Part shown: positions 1 to 33,700 of the stretch, one piece after another
Numbering within the stretch: the first letter of the stretch is position 1
How the letters are laid out: each line of letters opens with the position of its first letter
Assembly (NCBI GenBank): GCA_030248065.1
Contig: JASAMV010007985.1
Coordinates: 1 to 64,000 of the forward strand
DNA: 64,000 bases
Source of the DNA: Rhynchonema sp. JSB1_4
Lineage: Eukaryota; Nematoda; Chromadorea; Monhysterida; Xyalidae
Direction: 5' to 3'
The notes under the pieces: model-generated
Told to the model about the DNA's origin: nothing
Seen by the model: only the letters and a program-made list of their open reading frames with translations
The model's database searches: none
Position numbers and translations under genes: made by a program

Positions 1-1662
1 TTAAAGGGCTCGGGACATAACCGAAGGAAGGGTGGCAGGGCATATTGGTATATACCGTTGCAAAGCATTCCGACAGCCTGTGTCACGCACAAATTTTAAG
101 CTCCTTGGAGGTTCGCTATCTCTTGGTAGAGGAACTTTTCGTTCCAGAAAAAGCTGAATTTTTGCACAAATTGGAACGACCGGTACAGAAACCCCAAATG
201 AGTTGAAGGTCAAGTAACACATGGATAGGATTACAACAGCTTCTGGATAACTTGTCACCACAACTTCAGTCGCTCAAACCATTGCTTCACTCGGTGAGGG
301 GGCGAAACGTTCCAAAAATCGGCCATATTTTTCGAGAACACAAGTTTGTCCCTAAATTTTGAGGTCACGCTTAGCGCTGCGGAAATAAGAATGCAACGGG
401 GAAATAGAGCATCGTCGAAAGTACCAGAAAATAAGGTTTTTAAATTTTTTAACTCATGGCTAGCTCCGTGACAGGCCTAAAAATCCATTAAATTGCCGCT
501 AAATTAGGTGGCTACATTCATTGCTAGAATTGTGACACATAAAGGTCACAGATTGTATCGGATTCGAAACAGAAAATTGAGAGAAACGTCTGGTTTAACA
601 ACCTATCAAGGTCCGAAGACCCTAAGGTCTACAGATTTCAGGGGGCAGCCATACTAACCTGAATATGATATTCAGCTATAAATGCTTATTATTAACAGCT
701 ATTGTAAATGTGATAGCACCAAACAATGTATCTTGGGAGTAGCTTTCGAACGATATATAACAACCCCCAAAAAATTCTTACGCTTAAGGGCAGAGGCTAA
801 AAAAATGCTATTTTGACGATTTTGGAATGAACCGTCAGGTCACCGTGTGCGATTTCGCAATTTTGACCGTTTCTTGTCCATAGTAAGAGATAGTATGGGC
901 ATGTTATATATCGTTCGATAGCTACGTTGAAGCTACATCGTTCGGTGCTACCAAATGTGCAATAATCTTTAACATTAACGACTTATAGCCAAATATCTTA
1001 TTCAGGCTGGTATGGCGGCAGCAGCCGAACCATGGGGTTTGAACTCTTAGAACTTGTCCAGACTGTTGGACTGTGCGTTTATCTAACTTTCTCGTTTCCA
1101 ATGCAATGCAATACGTGGCTTATTTACATCACATTTCCGTCAATGAATGCAACTATGCAGTTTAGGGGCAATTTTTAAGTCTTTTTCGGCCTGTCACGCC
1201 GCTATCTAAGTGTTTCCAAATTTAACAACCTTATTTTCAGGTACTTTCGAAGATGCTCTATTTTTCTATTGCATTTTCATTTCTGCAACACAAAGCGCGG
1301 ACTCGAAATTTAGGGACAAACTTGTGCTCTCGAAAAATGTGGCCGGTTTTTCGAACGTTTAGCACTCTCACCGAGTGAAGCAATGCTTTGAGCCACTGAT
1401 GTTGTGATGATAAGTTATCCAGAAACTTTGTAATCCTATCCATGCGTTACTTGACGTCCAGCTGATTTGTGGTTTCTGCACCGGTCGTTCCAAGTTGTGA
1501 AAAATTCATTTTTTTCTGGAACGAAAAGTCGCTCCACCAAGCGATAGTGAATCTCCAAGGAGTTTAAAGCTTGTGCGCGACCTATGCTGTCGGAGTGCTT
1601 TCCAACGGTGTGTAACACTATGCCCTGCTACCCTTCCTACGGTTATGTCCCGAGCCCTTTAA
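1..1662. mobile_element. Long palindromic (foldback) element, arms about 760 bp
   Basis: The first 23 bases are repeated in reverse complement at 1640-1662. The similarity continues inward through most of the interval: for example, the ATATATAACA motif near 752-762 mirrors TGTTATATAT near 902-911. This makes a foldback with diverged arms of about 760 bp and a loop around 765-895. Both ends are TTAA followed by AGGGCTCGGG in mirror image, so the target duplication could be TTAA, as for piggyBac-type elements. Because TTAA is itself palindromic, this is not proof. I see no transposase ORF; the small ORFs in the arms are mirror-image noise. The left end coincides with the window edge, so the element could extend further. 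Confidence 0.75.
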
Positions 1663-3150
1663 TAACGTGGTTAACTTATATTTTTCTCAATCAGATCCCA
1701 TAAAAATCTACATTTAGCGACCAACCGAGCTCGCTGTAGTGTCGTTCAGATTTTTTTCCACTTTTGAGACCATACGGGCCTCGCAGTGCTGGTGTGGAAT
1801 ACGTGTAGTCTGATATTTCTCTGCCGAACGAATCAACGATCTTTCGATAACAGCGCCTTAAATGCGCTTCGACTTGATCGATCACACGTCGATGAAACTG
1901 TCCGACCATCATCAATGTGCGTGATGCAGACGACATGGTTTCGCTTTGGTTTGTCGTTGGTGATTTACTGAATAATACGGTCGATAAAGGCGAAGTCTGA
2001 AGTTAAAACAATTTTTGAGTCCTAGTTTAAGTCCGAGTGAATCCGAAAAATAGGGGTGTAAGCATCTACCAAAATGATCAGACACTTTTCTGTATAATTT
2101 CAATTGCTCTTACTACATTTTTTTACATAAACGGCGCAAGTGATGTGCTGCAGAAATGTACACTTTTCTATACCCACCCCAATTTTACTAACATTTTGTA
2201 TACATACCCTAACAATGAAAAATTTCACACACCACATGAATGGGAATTCTAAAAAAGTGCTTCAAACAAAGTGTTATAATCATTGTAAATGGCTTTCGAT
2301 ATTTTCGATGAAAAATAGCCAATTTTACTGTTGCTGGAGGTGGAAAAGTCATATCCTAGACTTCTTTATTCCAAACGTAAAAAATTTTCCAAGTTTGTTA
2401 TCCAGAACCGATTTCTCATACCCCATACCAGGGGGGCATTTCTCCTTCCCCCCCCCTTCATCCCCCCCGCTGGCCACAGCACTGATCCTCTGATGATTTT
2501 TTATGTAAAATACAATACAGTTATTGCTTGTTCCATCATTAATACGAAGATCAACATTAATAAAGAAGGTTATTGACGTGATCGTTTAAAAATAAATAAA
2601 ACTCTCACAGATCGAGATTTCACATTTGTTTATTTCGAAGAAACGAGACGAACTAGATGTTCTGCGTTTCACAGCGTTCTCCAATCATAATTAAGAAGTG
2701 TGTCGAACCCGAAAAAACTGAGTCGAAATCATTATTCACTTATCAACAAACCACCACATTTCCAAAGTTACACCAGATCCTAAAGGCTTCTCCCCCGTTT
2801 TTTACCAAAAAAAACAAATATTCTCGTGCTTCAATCTTTTTTTTCAGATAAACAACTCTATTCTGATCTACAGAACGTCTCAGCAAGCCTAAAAAACCCT
2901 TATGGGACCTAACGAATATTCATTTGACCTTAGTTCACAGCGTTGTATCCAAAAAAGTCAACTTTTTTTGAAACGGTTGCATGACATTTTCAAATGTTTC
3001 AAACTACTAAACCACATATTAAAAAAACCACTGGGATTCGTTCTAATTAAATTCTTCCGAACGGGAAGCACGATAGCTGTCTGGGTGTGTGGGGCGGTGC
3101 GGGTAAGAACCAAGGTACCCCACCAATTGAAAGAGAAAATACCGTAACCC
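1663..3150. other. AT-rich intergenic DNA, no gene seen
   Basis: No ORF here shows coding character or similarity to a family I know. The stretch is AT-rich with short C-runs near 2449-2470. Nothing beyond low complexity can be supported. Confidence 0.5.
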
Positions 3151-3306
3151 ACGCACTTCTCCCGAAATCTCCGCACTTCTCCCGTTAAGGCGGCGACACA
3201 CTTCTCCCGACTTCTGCGCACTTCTCCCGTTAAGGCGGCGACACACTTCTCCCGAATTCTCCCCACTTCTCCCGACTTCTCCCGACTTCCGCACACTTCT
3301 CCCGTT
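3151..3306. repeat. Tandem CTTCTCCCG cassette array
   Basis: The motif ACTTCTCCCG recurs about eight times in 156 bp, mixed with a longer unit containing GTTAAGGCGGCGACACA that appears twice. A shorter relative (ACTTCTCCGCTTCTCCCG) lies at 3760-3778. The two arrays could be the arms of one transposon, like the cassette-armed MITEs downstream, but I could not define its ends. Confidence 0.7.
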
Positions 3307-3787
3307 AATTTTTGCAGCTTATTTTTTCCAATACATTTTTCCTGATTTTATTTAATGAGAAGAATCAATAGCTGGAACAGCTCAAAAATCAATTGGAATT
3401 GCTTGCGAACGCTCACGATCGATGCGTGCTCACCTCCGAATTTATTCTCAAACTTCACATTACGCTTAATCAACAGCATACAATGTAATTTTGGTGTCAA
3501 ATTGACACTTATGTGCATTACCAACAAACACGACCAGCCAATTAAAACACGGCATTTTATTTCAACTTTACAATTTCTAAATCAAAGTGAATAACATTAA
3601 TAATAATAAAAAAATAAAATAAAGCACAACAATGGATCAAAGTACAAATCTTACGTAAGTTTCATATTTTTTCACATTTTCCAATTTTCGGCATTTGATC
3701 CCTCCACTTCTTGACCTTAATGCAATTTAATACTAAAAAAATATGACGTCACTTCCGTACTTCTCCGCTTCTCCCGTTAGCTTGGCC

Positions 3788-4044
3788 CAAAACTGGCGAC
3801 TTTTTCATGGAAAACAATGAAATTTCAACAAAAAAAATTGTTTAAAAAATCGCAAAAATTATGACAAAAATTGGGTTAACATCTGAGCCAAAAATTCGGG
3901 CCCGGCCGGGCCGGAGATTTGGGGGTTCGGGCCGGGCCGGGCCGGAGATTTGGGGGTACGGGTCGGGCCGGGCCGGGCCGGGCCGGAGATTTGGGGGCTC
4001 GGGCCGGGCCGGGCCGGCCAAACCCGGCCCGATTGCGACCTCTG
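3788..4044. mobile_element. GGCCGGG-type repeat, 5'-truncated copy (family E)
   Basis: This segment matches 26329-26569 closely. Both run from CTGGCGACTTTTTCATGG, through repeated GGCCGGGCCGG blocks separated by GAGATTTGGGGG, to the end GCGACCTCTG. The left terminal repeat seen in the intact copy (25802) is absent here, so the copy is truncated or interrupted. It abuts the family B element to its right. Confidence 0.75.
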
Positions 4045-4236
4045 GTTGGTACAGTTGTGTAGGTATAATTTTTGGCTCAAAATGGTTTAAAATCGGTATT
4101 TATATTTATCACTCCATACAGGCGAAAAATCGCGCGTGACGCGCGAAACTAGCGCTTAAGAGTACATTCTCATCAATATGTATACTTAAAATTTTTGTTC
4201 CCGGATGACCCCCCTAGCTAGGCCGGTCGGTACAGT

Positions 4237-5196
4237 CAGTGTAGTACTTGGTCAGGGTGTTGACGATAGATAGATTGGGACCCGAAATGTGTTGACGATA
4301 GATAGATGACCCAAGTCCGAAATCTGGGGGGGGGGTGGACCCAAACTTGTTGACGATAGATCGATGGTGGGGGGGTCGCCAAAAATCAAGGTATAGTATA
4401 GTGCATTAAGTAGGTAATAATGTGCAAATATTAATGAAAATGTATACAGATGTACTAAATCCGCTCGTAGCGCGCGATTTTTTGCCTATTTGGGACAAAA
4501 AATACCGATTTTGAGCTATTTTGAGTCAAAAATGTCCATTTTGGGGGCGATTGTTGTTGACGACAGATAGATTGTTCCCAGAATTTGTTGACGATAGATA
4601 GATTTGCCCATATGTGTTGACGATAGATAGATGAAATCAAAAAGTGTTGACGATAGATAGATGAATTTGGGGGGGACCCCACCCCCCCAACAAGTAGGGT
4701 TAGAGGTCGGGGGGGTACCCGACACCCGACACCCGACATCTGGAAGTACCCGACACCCGACATTTCAGAAAAAAAGCCGACACCCGACACCCGACAGTTC
4801 CAAAAAAACCCGACACCCGACATCTAGTTTTTGAAAAAAACCCGACACCCGACACCTGTTTTTGGACCAAAAAACAGGCAAATTTTTGCTCATTTGCATC
4901 ATGAGTGCAATTTTTTGGCTCAAGTTACTGAATTCAAGTATTTTCACACGAAATAAACACCAAAATGTCACATGCTGCGTCTTCGGAAACATTTGGTTCA
5001 AAGAAAATTTTCTCTCAAGATTCTTCTCTCAGCAATACTGATGTTTTGAACCGTAAGTGTCGGGTGTCGGCTGTCGGGTGTCGGGTCCGAAAAAACCCGA
5101 CACCCGACATCTGGGGGTACCCGACACCCGACACCTACACTTTTTTGGCACCCGACACCCGACATCTCTCTAACCCTACCAACAAGTACTACCCTG
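4237..5196 (+). mobile_element. Family A hAT-like MITE (GATAGATAGAT cassettes), copy 1
   Basis: The element begins CAGTGTAGTACTTGG and ends CAAGTACTACCCTG, an imperfect terminal inverted repeat. It is flanked by a perfect 8-bp duplication, GGTACAGT, at 4229-4236 and 5197-5204. Internally it has three TTGACGATAGATAGAT-type cassettes on the left and four on the right, around a core with the hairpin at 4462-4476. Another transposon sits inside it at 4695-5178. Without that nested element it is about 468 bp, matching copies 2 and 3. CAGNG termini with 8-bp duplications fit the hAT superfamily; no transposase is encoded. Confidence 0.9.
4695..5178. mobile_element. Family C hAT-like MITE (CCCGACA cassettes) nested in family A
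   Basis: Termini are TAGGGTTAGAG and its reverse complement CTCTAACCCTA. The flanking 8-bp duplication is CCAACAAG at 4687-4694 and 5179-5186. Both arms consist of repeated CCCGACACCCGACA units around a unique core of about 240 bp. Removing it restores a family A end that matches the uninterrupted copies at 6700 and 39805. TAGGG termini with 8-bp duplications fit hAT elements. Confidence 0.88.
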
Positions 5197-5396
5197 GGTA
5201 CAGTAGGTAGGTAGGTTGATTGCAGGCAGGCTTTTTTGGTGGTACAGTGGGTTGATTGCAAGGGCCTGGCCTTGGGTATGGGATGGGTAGCTACACCACT
5301 GCTTCTTTCTTCAAAACGATGACTGAAAAGATCAAGAACTAGGAAATGTTATTGCGCGAAGCTCAAAAATTTTGAAAATTTTGGTTCAAAAAATGG

Positions 5397-5545
5397 TAAT
5401 TTCGTTCGAATTTAGGCATACCGGGCCGGGCTGCTCGGCCCGGCCGGCCCGGCCCGGTCCCCCCAAATCTCCGGCCCGGCCCGGTCGACCAAGTCCAAAA
5501 TCGCGGCCCGGCCGGGCCGGCCCGTTTCCGATCTCTGTCGTGGAC
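5397..5545. repeat. GGCCGGGCC-rich repeat segment
   Basis: Dense GGCCGGGCC and CCCCAAATCTCCGGCCCGG blocks, in the opposite orientation to the copy at 3788. It appears to be a diverged member of family E. Ends are not resolved, although GATCTCTG at 5531-5538 resembles the family terminus. Confidence 0.55.
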
Positions 5546-5676
5546 GCGTGCTCGGTCGGGTGGATTTCCGTGTAATTAGTCGCTCGTGCAACAGGCGCGT
5601 GGGCCCAACAGACGCGCAGAGAATACCGAATTTATGACTGACGCCAGTACTTTTTTGCGTTGTTTTCGGGGGGGTG

Positions 5677-6060
5677 CAGTAGTCTCCCCAGTACAGTAGG
5701 TATCCCCTCGCCTGGTACGGTAGGTGGTATCCCCCCGATTTTCACCCCGGTACAGTAGGTATCCCCGATTTCGCCCCAAAAGTGCCAATTTTTGACCAAA
5801 ATCACAAAAATTTTAGTGTACAATCAGTGGTTTTACCTCTACCCAAAATTCGCGCGCTACGCGCGCAAATACTACGTTTTCACACGATTTACAGATCCAC
5901 ACATAATAAAAAAAAGAAGTTTTCACCCAAAAACCTAGCCCCCCAAACCCCCCTACCTAGATACCAACCCCCCAGGCCCAGGCCATCGGCTCTGGTACAG
6001 TAGGTATCCCCCTCTCTGAGCCCGGTATAGTAGGTATCCGTATCCCCCTCCAGGTCCAGC
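5677..6060. mobile_element. Family D cassette element (GTACAGTAGGTATCCCC)
   Basis: GTACAGTAGGTATCCCC-type units lie on both sides (5690-5765 and 5995-6045) of a core with the same GC palindrome as families A and B (CGCGCGCTACGCGCG at 5851-5865). The layout matches the other cassette-armed elements, but I could not find a clear terminal repeat or target duplication, so the boundaries are approximate. Confidence 0.5.
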
Positions 6061-6240
6061 CAGAGTACCTACCTCCAACACTGCGTCTGGTATTGGTTCG
6101 GTTGGCATTGGGTTTGGTTTGGGTGTGGTGTGGTGCTGAGTTTGGGATTGGTATTGGTTTTTTCTGGATTTGTTGGGTATTGATTTTGACCCAAAAGTGT
6201 GTGAAATCCAGAGTTTGATTTCGTTTTTGCGCATTCTGTC

Positions 6241-6700
6241 CAGTGTAGTACTTGGCCAGGGTGTTGACGATAGATAGATTGGGACCCGAAATGTGTTGAC
6301 GATAGATAGATGACCCAAGTCCGAAATCTGGGGGGGGGTCGACCCAAACTTGTTGACGATAGATAGGTGGTGGGGGTCGCCAAAAATCAAGGTATAGTAT
6401 AGTGCACTAAGCAGGTAGTAATGTGTAAATATTAATGAAAATGACTTAGATGAACTAAATCCGCGCGTAGCGCGCGATTTTTTGCCTATTTGGGGTGAAA
6501 AGTACGGATTTTGAGCCATTTTGAATCAAAAATATCAATTTTGGGGTCGATTGTTGTTGACGATAGATAGATTGTTCCCAGAATTTGTTGACGATAGATA
6601 GATTGGCCCAAAAGTGTTGACGATGGATAGATGAAATAAAAAAGTGTTGACGCTAGATAGATAAATTTGGGGGACCCCCCACCCCCCAAGTACTACCCTG
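6241..6700 (+). mobile_element. Family A hAT-like MITE, copy 2 (uninterrupted)
   Basis: It starts CAGTGTAGTACTTGG and ends CCAAGTACTACCCTG. The flanks are ATTCTGTC (6233-6240) and ATTCTATC (6701-6708), an 8-bp duplication with one change. It has the same three-plus-four arrangement of GATAGATAGAT cassettes and the core hairpin CGCGCGTAGCGCGCG at 6462-6476. It serves as the empty-site reference for the nested insertion in copy 1. Confidence 0.9.
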
Positions 6701-6851
6701 ATTCTATCTCCGCCCTCCACCGATTGCACAACTGTGGTCATCCGGCCCATCAGGTGTATCAGGTGTCGTGCCGGTGTTAATCAGCATCATTTACACTTAC
6801 CCCAACCCGCACCGTTCTGGTACACTACCCGCCCCGGTTTGTACCCTCGAA

Positions 6852-7319
6852 TATACTGGCGGATGGGAAAAAACCGTTTTTTTTCACGAAAAAAAACCGG
6901 GTCCGTCTGGGACGTGAAAAAAAACCAAAAAAAACCTCAGCCTCCGGGAAACACCGGTCTTTTTTCGCGAAATTTTCCAATTTTTGACAGAAGTTGGAAA
7001 ATATTTTTGTTCAGAACAACTTTGGCCAAGTGCACTGGGTGCTCAGATCCACAGATCTAACGCAATGCGTGCCCACAAGGCTAAATCGTAACTTTGGCCA
7101 AGTGCGGGCGATGTCAATGTGGTTTGTTTCAACTATTTTGGTCACAATAAGCATCAAAAACACCCATAGGCACCACTGTGGTGACTGTGCTAACATTACT
7201 ACGTGTCAACACCTTATTTGGGCTTCCCCTATCCTTATACACTGCGGTTCTTTATCGGTTTTTTTCGTTTATTTCCGTTTTTTCACGAAATATAAAAAAC
7301 CGGTTTTTCCGCCAGTATA
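6852..7319. mobile_element. Family F MITE (TATACTGGCGG termini)
   Basis: It begins TATACTGGCGG and ends CCGCCAGTATA. AAAAAACCG-rich sequence sits just inside each end. The flanks CCCTCGAA (6844-6851) and CCCTCAAA (7320-7327) form an 8-bp duplication with one mismatch. The 468-bp interior has no coding ORF. The right end is 246 bp upstream of the ch-TOG start codon, so it may overlap that gene's promoter or 5' UTR. Confidence 0.78.
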
Positions 7320-7564
7320 CCCTCAAAATGCCTAAAATCCCCCCAGCCCCGAGTCCTACCAAAATTTCAGGCACACACCCCCCTACCAATCCACTGCCAC
7401 TAGCAGGAGGAGGAGAAACGACAATCGTTTTTTTCGTGATCGTGACGTTCCGTAACGTAAATCTACACATTTCCGCATGTTTTATTTTAGCCCGAGTGCC
7501 ACATCCTCAGTCATCCAAGTCCATTCAAACTGCGTTGTGACAGACAATAACAGTACCTATCAAA

Positions 7565-29327
<21,763 letters not shown>

Positions 29328-30735
29328 TTGACTGATTTTTGGATGGCACGGTCTAACCCTCTTTATCGTGACATGAAGGGGATGCGGTATTAGTGATCTC
29401 GGTGGAGAATATTCACTATGAAATTGTATAATTAGAGGGCGAACGACATGTTGGAACCAGAATACTGTTCAAAAATATTCATCCAGCAAAGAGGCACTGT
29501 GAAGAGGGTGCGTGCTGTATTGCACGCGGAATAGGTTTGATTGCTTTTTTGGCTATTTTAATCATTTGAATTGTTGTTTTTCAAGCTTCGAGTTCTGATG
29601 ATACCACTTATCCTTTTTCCGCGGAAAATGTTTGAGGTCCGAAGATTTTTTGACGCAATTATTGTGCACCTAATGTATTGATCTTTGGCTAACTTATTGA
29701 TCATTGTGTCTTCCCATGTTCTCATGTTCAACCACTATCGAAACGAATACTTGAACGATTATGCAATTGTTTTAGCTTTTCTCCGTTTTTATCTTTTTTA
29801 ACTTCCGTCATTTTCTACTTTATTTTCTGTAAAATGCTCCGTGAACATGTACACCGTGACCGCGCCAACTGACTGTACTTTAATTCGATTTGATCAATTT
29901 TTACCGGTAATTATGATCACTCATTTTATTTTATCTGTGCGTCGTTTCGGCTTTATTGTTGTATATGGCATTTGATCTTAACACAACTTTATTCTTCGCT
30001 TGGTTTTATAAACCTGAGCAGTGCACTAATCTAATAATACTAATTGTGAATCATTATAGCAAACATTACTAGTAATGCACAGCACACGTGCGCACGGCAG
30101 ATGTCTCATCTTGTGTATTTGAGTGCGAATGCCTTTGGTTTGATTGATGTGCGCATTATATACGTTCCAATTCAAGTTTTGTGATTCGTCGATTTTTTAA
30201 GTGCGAGTTTGAATGAAACGCTTTCATCGTTTTTGAACATGGGCTTTTGATATTGTGAAAATGAGCTGGTTGCTCCAAATCATCCAGCGGCCCTGCCGAG
30301 AAAGGGCTTATATTTTTGTGATGACACATGCCGCGCTCCAATCATCATGCTGAACCTGTGAGAGATGTTCGCACTTTGCGCCAAGTCATCTGGTTAGTGC
30401 CTTTGGTGAGGCCCACGACAACACTGCCAATAAAAAATCTTGGGCTGTGCTAGTTTGTGATCGGATTGGTCCTGTGTTGGTCTCGCAATTTATGTATCAA
30501 GAATACAGACGGTAAAGACACAAGCCAGCTGCAGTGATGCCATTAAATCTCATAATTATTCAGATCAAAAACTAAAATATATGTACTCTATTCATGTCAA
30601 AACAGATGCAATCCGATTACCCACCTTGATACCGACCACCATGGTTGATTTTCTTGCATTCATTGATGCCAAACTCTTTCAGATTCAGTTTCGAGGTTGC
30701 CTTGTATTTCACCATCACTGCACAGTGCGCACAAA
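29328..30735. other. Intergenic: ch-TOG 3' flank and RPRD1 5' flank
   Basis: About 1.4 kb without a coding exon. AT-rich downstream sequence (29570-30060) probably holds the ch-TOG 3' UTR, but I see no convincing AATAAA close to the stop. CCAATAAAAAATC occurs near 30427, possibly too far. No repeat family was recognised. Confidence 0.5.
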
Positions 30736-33700
30736 ATGACCACTTCGCCCACCCCATCCTCTCCCTCCGGTCACACGTTTTCGGAGGCGGCAATGGTGAA
30801 AAAGATCAATGATCTCACCAACACAATGGAATCCATTCAGACGTTCTCGCTTTGGTTGATTCATCATCGAAAACATTCGCTAAAAATTTCGGATGTTTGG
30901 CTCAAGGTTGGAATTGAGGCGCAGAGAGAGAAATAATGGCCCACATTCTCGAAAGCGCCACCGGGGGCGGTTACGCAACAGTGTATTTTACGCTCTCCAC
31001 TTCTGTGCGTAAATTGCGTTTTGTTCCCAAAGCGAGCGTGCGTTGAACAACGCTGCTTTCGCGCGCAATAAATTAAGGTCAGATGGCTGTTAGTTGTTTT
31101 GTCATCATCGTGTTTGGTAGCGGTCGCGCTTTCGAGGATTTGGGCCAATGGGGTGCTGTTGATGGCTGTTCTCACAGTGGAGTCACGCGGCGATCTGGTG
31201 CATTCGCATCGCACTAATGGTCACCCGATGCACTGCCCGTTTGTGAAAGCATGCCCAAATGGCCAGATAAAAACAAAAACCGTTCCCCAGTTCATTTCCT
31301 TTGTTCAAGCCCGGCCTCTGTTAACTGTTTGGGGCTTACGCTTCTGGCCACCTCGCAATCTGTCTGAGCCCAACTTTATGGCTGAGCCGAAGCCTAAACC
31401 CTTGTTGTAAGAGCTTCACCGGTATCGTTATGGGCCCGTTTAAAACCGGACGAATTGTGGGTGTGGAGTCGGTGCGCACATGCTTGGGTTAACTGGCTGA
31501 TGTTTCACACCTAAAACATTGCTCTAACATACCATTTTAGGAACTGAAAAAGGAGCGCGATTCAAAGAAACTGCTCAATCTGGTCTACGTCGCCAACGAC
31601 GTTGTGCAAAACAGTCGCAAAAAGTGGCCATTATTTCTGGAGCAATTCCTGCCCGTTTTTGAAAAGGTTCGGCATTTTTAAATCACCAGTTTTGCTCTGT
31701 CGGTTGTTTTTATAGCAGTCTACTTTCTTTGTGGTGACCCTCTGTTGTATAGTGAAGCCCTTCAATTTCGGTCGTAATCCTCATCTTTATAATAGTGAAC
31801 GTTGGTTAAACAGTAATCAAACGATCATTGCCTATGAAGGGGGTAGACTACACGTATCTCAATTGTTTCACGATTAAGATTTTATCTGATCGCTCACGCA
31901 ATGATTTTCCTAGGTCGCGACACGAAAGATACAAGAAGAAATGCGTGAGATAAATTAAAGTGAAACAATGACAGTAAACTGTATCCCGATTTTCTGACTT
32001 TCTGCACAAATGATTTTTTTATAATCTCAGGCATTCGCTCACATCGCTCGTTATGCGGATGAGAAAACGATTCGGTCGATCAAACGTGTGATGCAGGTTT
32101 GTAATTTGTTGAATTCGTGTTGCATTCATTTTTTTTGCACACCACTACTGCTGCGCTGTACTGCGACCGAGTTGGCCCACAGATTTCGTTCAACAGAAAG
32201 TTTATTCTGCCCCATCCCCTAACACAAACGCACATTCTCCCACTCTTTTATTTCGATCGTTTGAACCCGCAACAAAATAATGACCAAACATTCTATGTGA
32301 CAAAGATTCTGCGTTGATTGACTTATATACTGAAGCTCGACCATGATGTGCCTGTTACGTCTACGTGACGCACATAGCCCACGGGTGTCTTGCCTTGCGG
32401 ATCAGGCAAAGCGTTACAAAACTTGCCTAAGAAGTTTTCCGATCATAACATTGACGTGCACAGGTGTGGCGCGAGCGTCAGGTGTACACGAGCGGTCCAT
32501 TGAATCAGATGAACTACGCCATCACAGCCAATCTGACCAACAAGTTGTTGTCGTTGTGGAACGATGACGTGCGCACACCACCTGTGGCACATTCACCCGA
32601 CTGGTCACCGACGTCTACCACATCGCCTGCGTCGCCCTATGATTTGGAGGTACGGTAACTTTGTGATATTGTTTCCTCCATATGTATACTAGCAAGGCAC
32701 GTGTTGTAAGTAAGTATAGGATTTATTAGCTCACTATCTGAACCGAGAAGCTGTGTGTGGAATTGTCGCCACCCAGATGTGTGCGCGCAACACACAAAAA
32801 TTGGTTACGCAGCTGCACGGATTCAGCTTCAGTATGAGTACCGTATGGTAATGAATCAGATAGTATCATGGTTCTGCGCGTTCCATGTTAACGCTCTCTG
32901 ACACCAGCGGAGACTGGAGAGCGAAATTTCGCTCGTGCTCTCTGAGGCTTGGTAGGGAACTGAGAAAATATGCGAAGATGAGAATTTGGAATGCAAGTGT
33001 GCCGTACACCAAGAACTGTTCCGTTTCAACGTCAACATATTGTGTAATAATGCAGGCGCCACACGGTGCTGCGATTTTGAGTTTTGCCGGGATCAGATAC
33101 TAATTCCGTTCCATTTATACTTTGTCTATTTGCCTTCCAGGACCCAGTTACTGGCCCAGCAGTGAAAAAGTCGAAAAGTGACTCATCAGGCGGTGAGCCA
33201 TCGCCCATCGACCCCAGCAGCCCCACGACGGCTGAGTTGTTGGATGCACTCAGACAACTGGAGGAACCAGCGTCGGCAGATGCTCAGATTCGGTTGGTAT
33301 TGACGTGACACATGACTATCGAAACCAGACGCACCACCCGTCTGTTGGAAACTTCTCGAAACGGGCCAAACTGTCAAAGAACCTTTTTTTTTTTTCGTGA
33401 AAAAAATTTTTTAAAAATTTTTTCATAAAACACTTATTTTTTATTTCTTTTCTTTTTTTCCGCTTTATTTTTTTATTTTAAACAAAAACAAAAAAAAAAG
33501 ATCACCAAAAGCACGCTGCATGATCCACAGTATCCAGTCTGTCCTCATTATGATAACCCAGGGATACCTTTCGCCCCAATCTAGCACTCGATACAGTGAA
33601 TGGGATTTAGTAGTGACCGAAAATGCTACTGCGCAGACGGTAGAATCGTGTTGAATGGGAATATTTAGTAGTACCACGCATAGCAATGTGGCGCGTGAGT

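Larger units (their letters stand above)
4045..5301 (-). mobile_element. Family B MITE remnant carrying a nested insertion
   Basis: Taken in reverse complement, 4045-4236 joined to 5205-5301 matches the intact family B element at 26013-26316. Shared parts are the core hairpin (CGCGCGTGACGCGCG at 4131-4145), the GGCCGGTCGGTACAGTAGG stretch and the GGTTGATTGCAGG motifs. It ends in GCTACACCACTG, the reverse complement of the family B terminus. It is interrupted by a family A element at 4237-5196. The other end of this B copy is lost against the family E repeat. Confidence 0.75.

Noticed and set aside
1258..1618. ORFs in the first palindrome
   Set aside because: They are mirror-image translations of the inverted arms with stops and no transposase motifs.
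2958..3296. Minus-strand ORF with repeated REKCVAALTGEVRR units
   Set aside because: It is a translation of the CTTCTCCCG tandem array, not a repeat protein.
3859..4139. Pro/Arg/Gly-rich ORFs on both strands
   Set aside because: They are translations of GGCCGGG repeats within a transposon.
4237..6700. CRISPR-like array from regularly spaced GATAGATAGAT units
   Set aside because: Spacers are not unique: they recur identically in all three element copies, and the genome is clearly eukaryotic.
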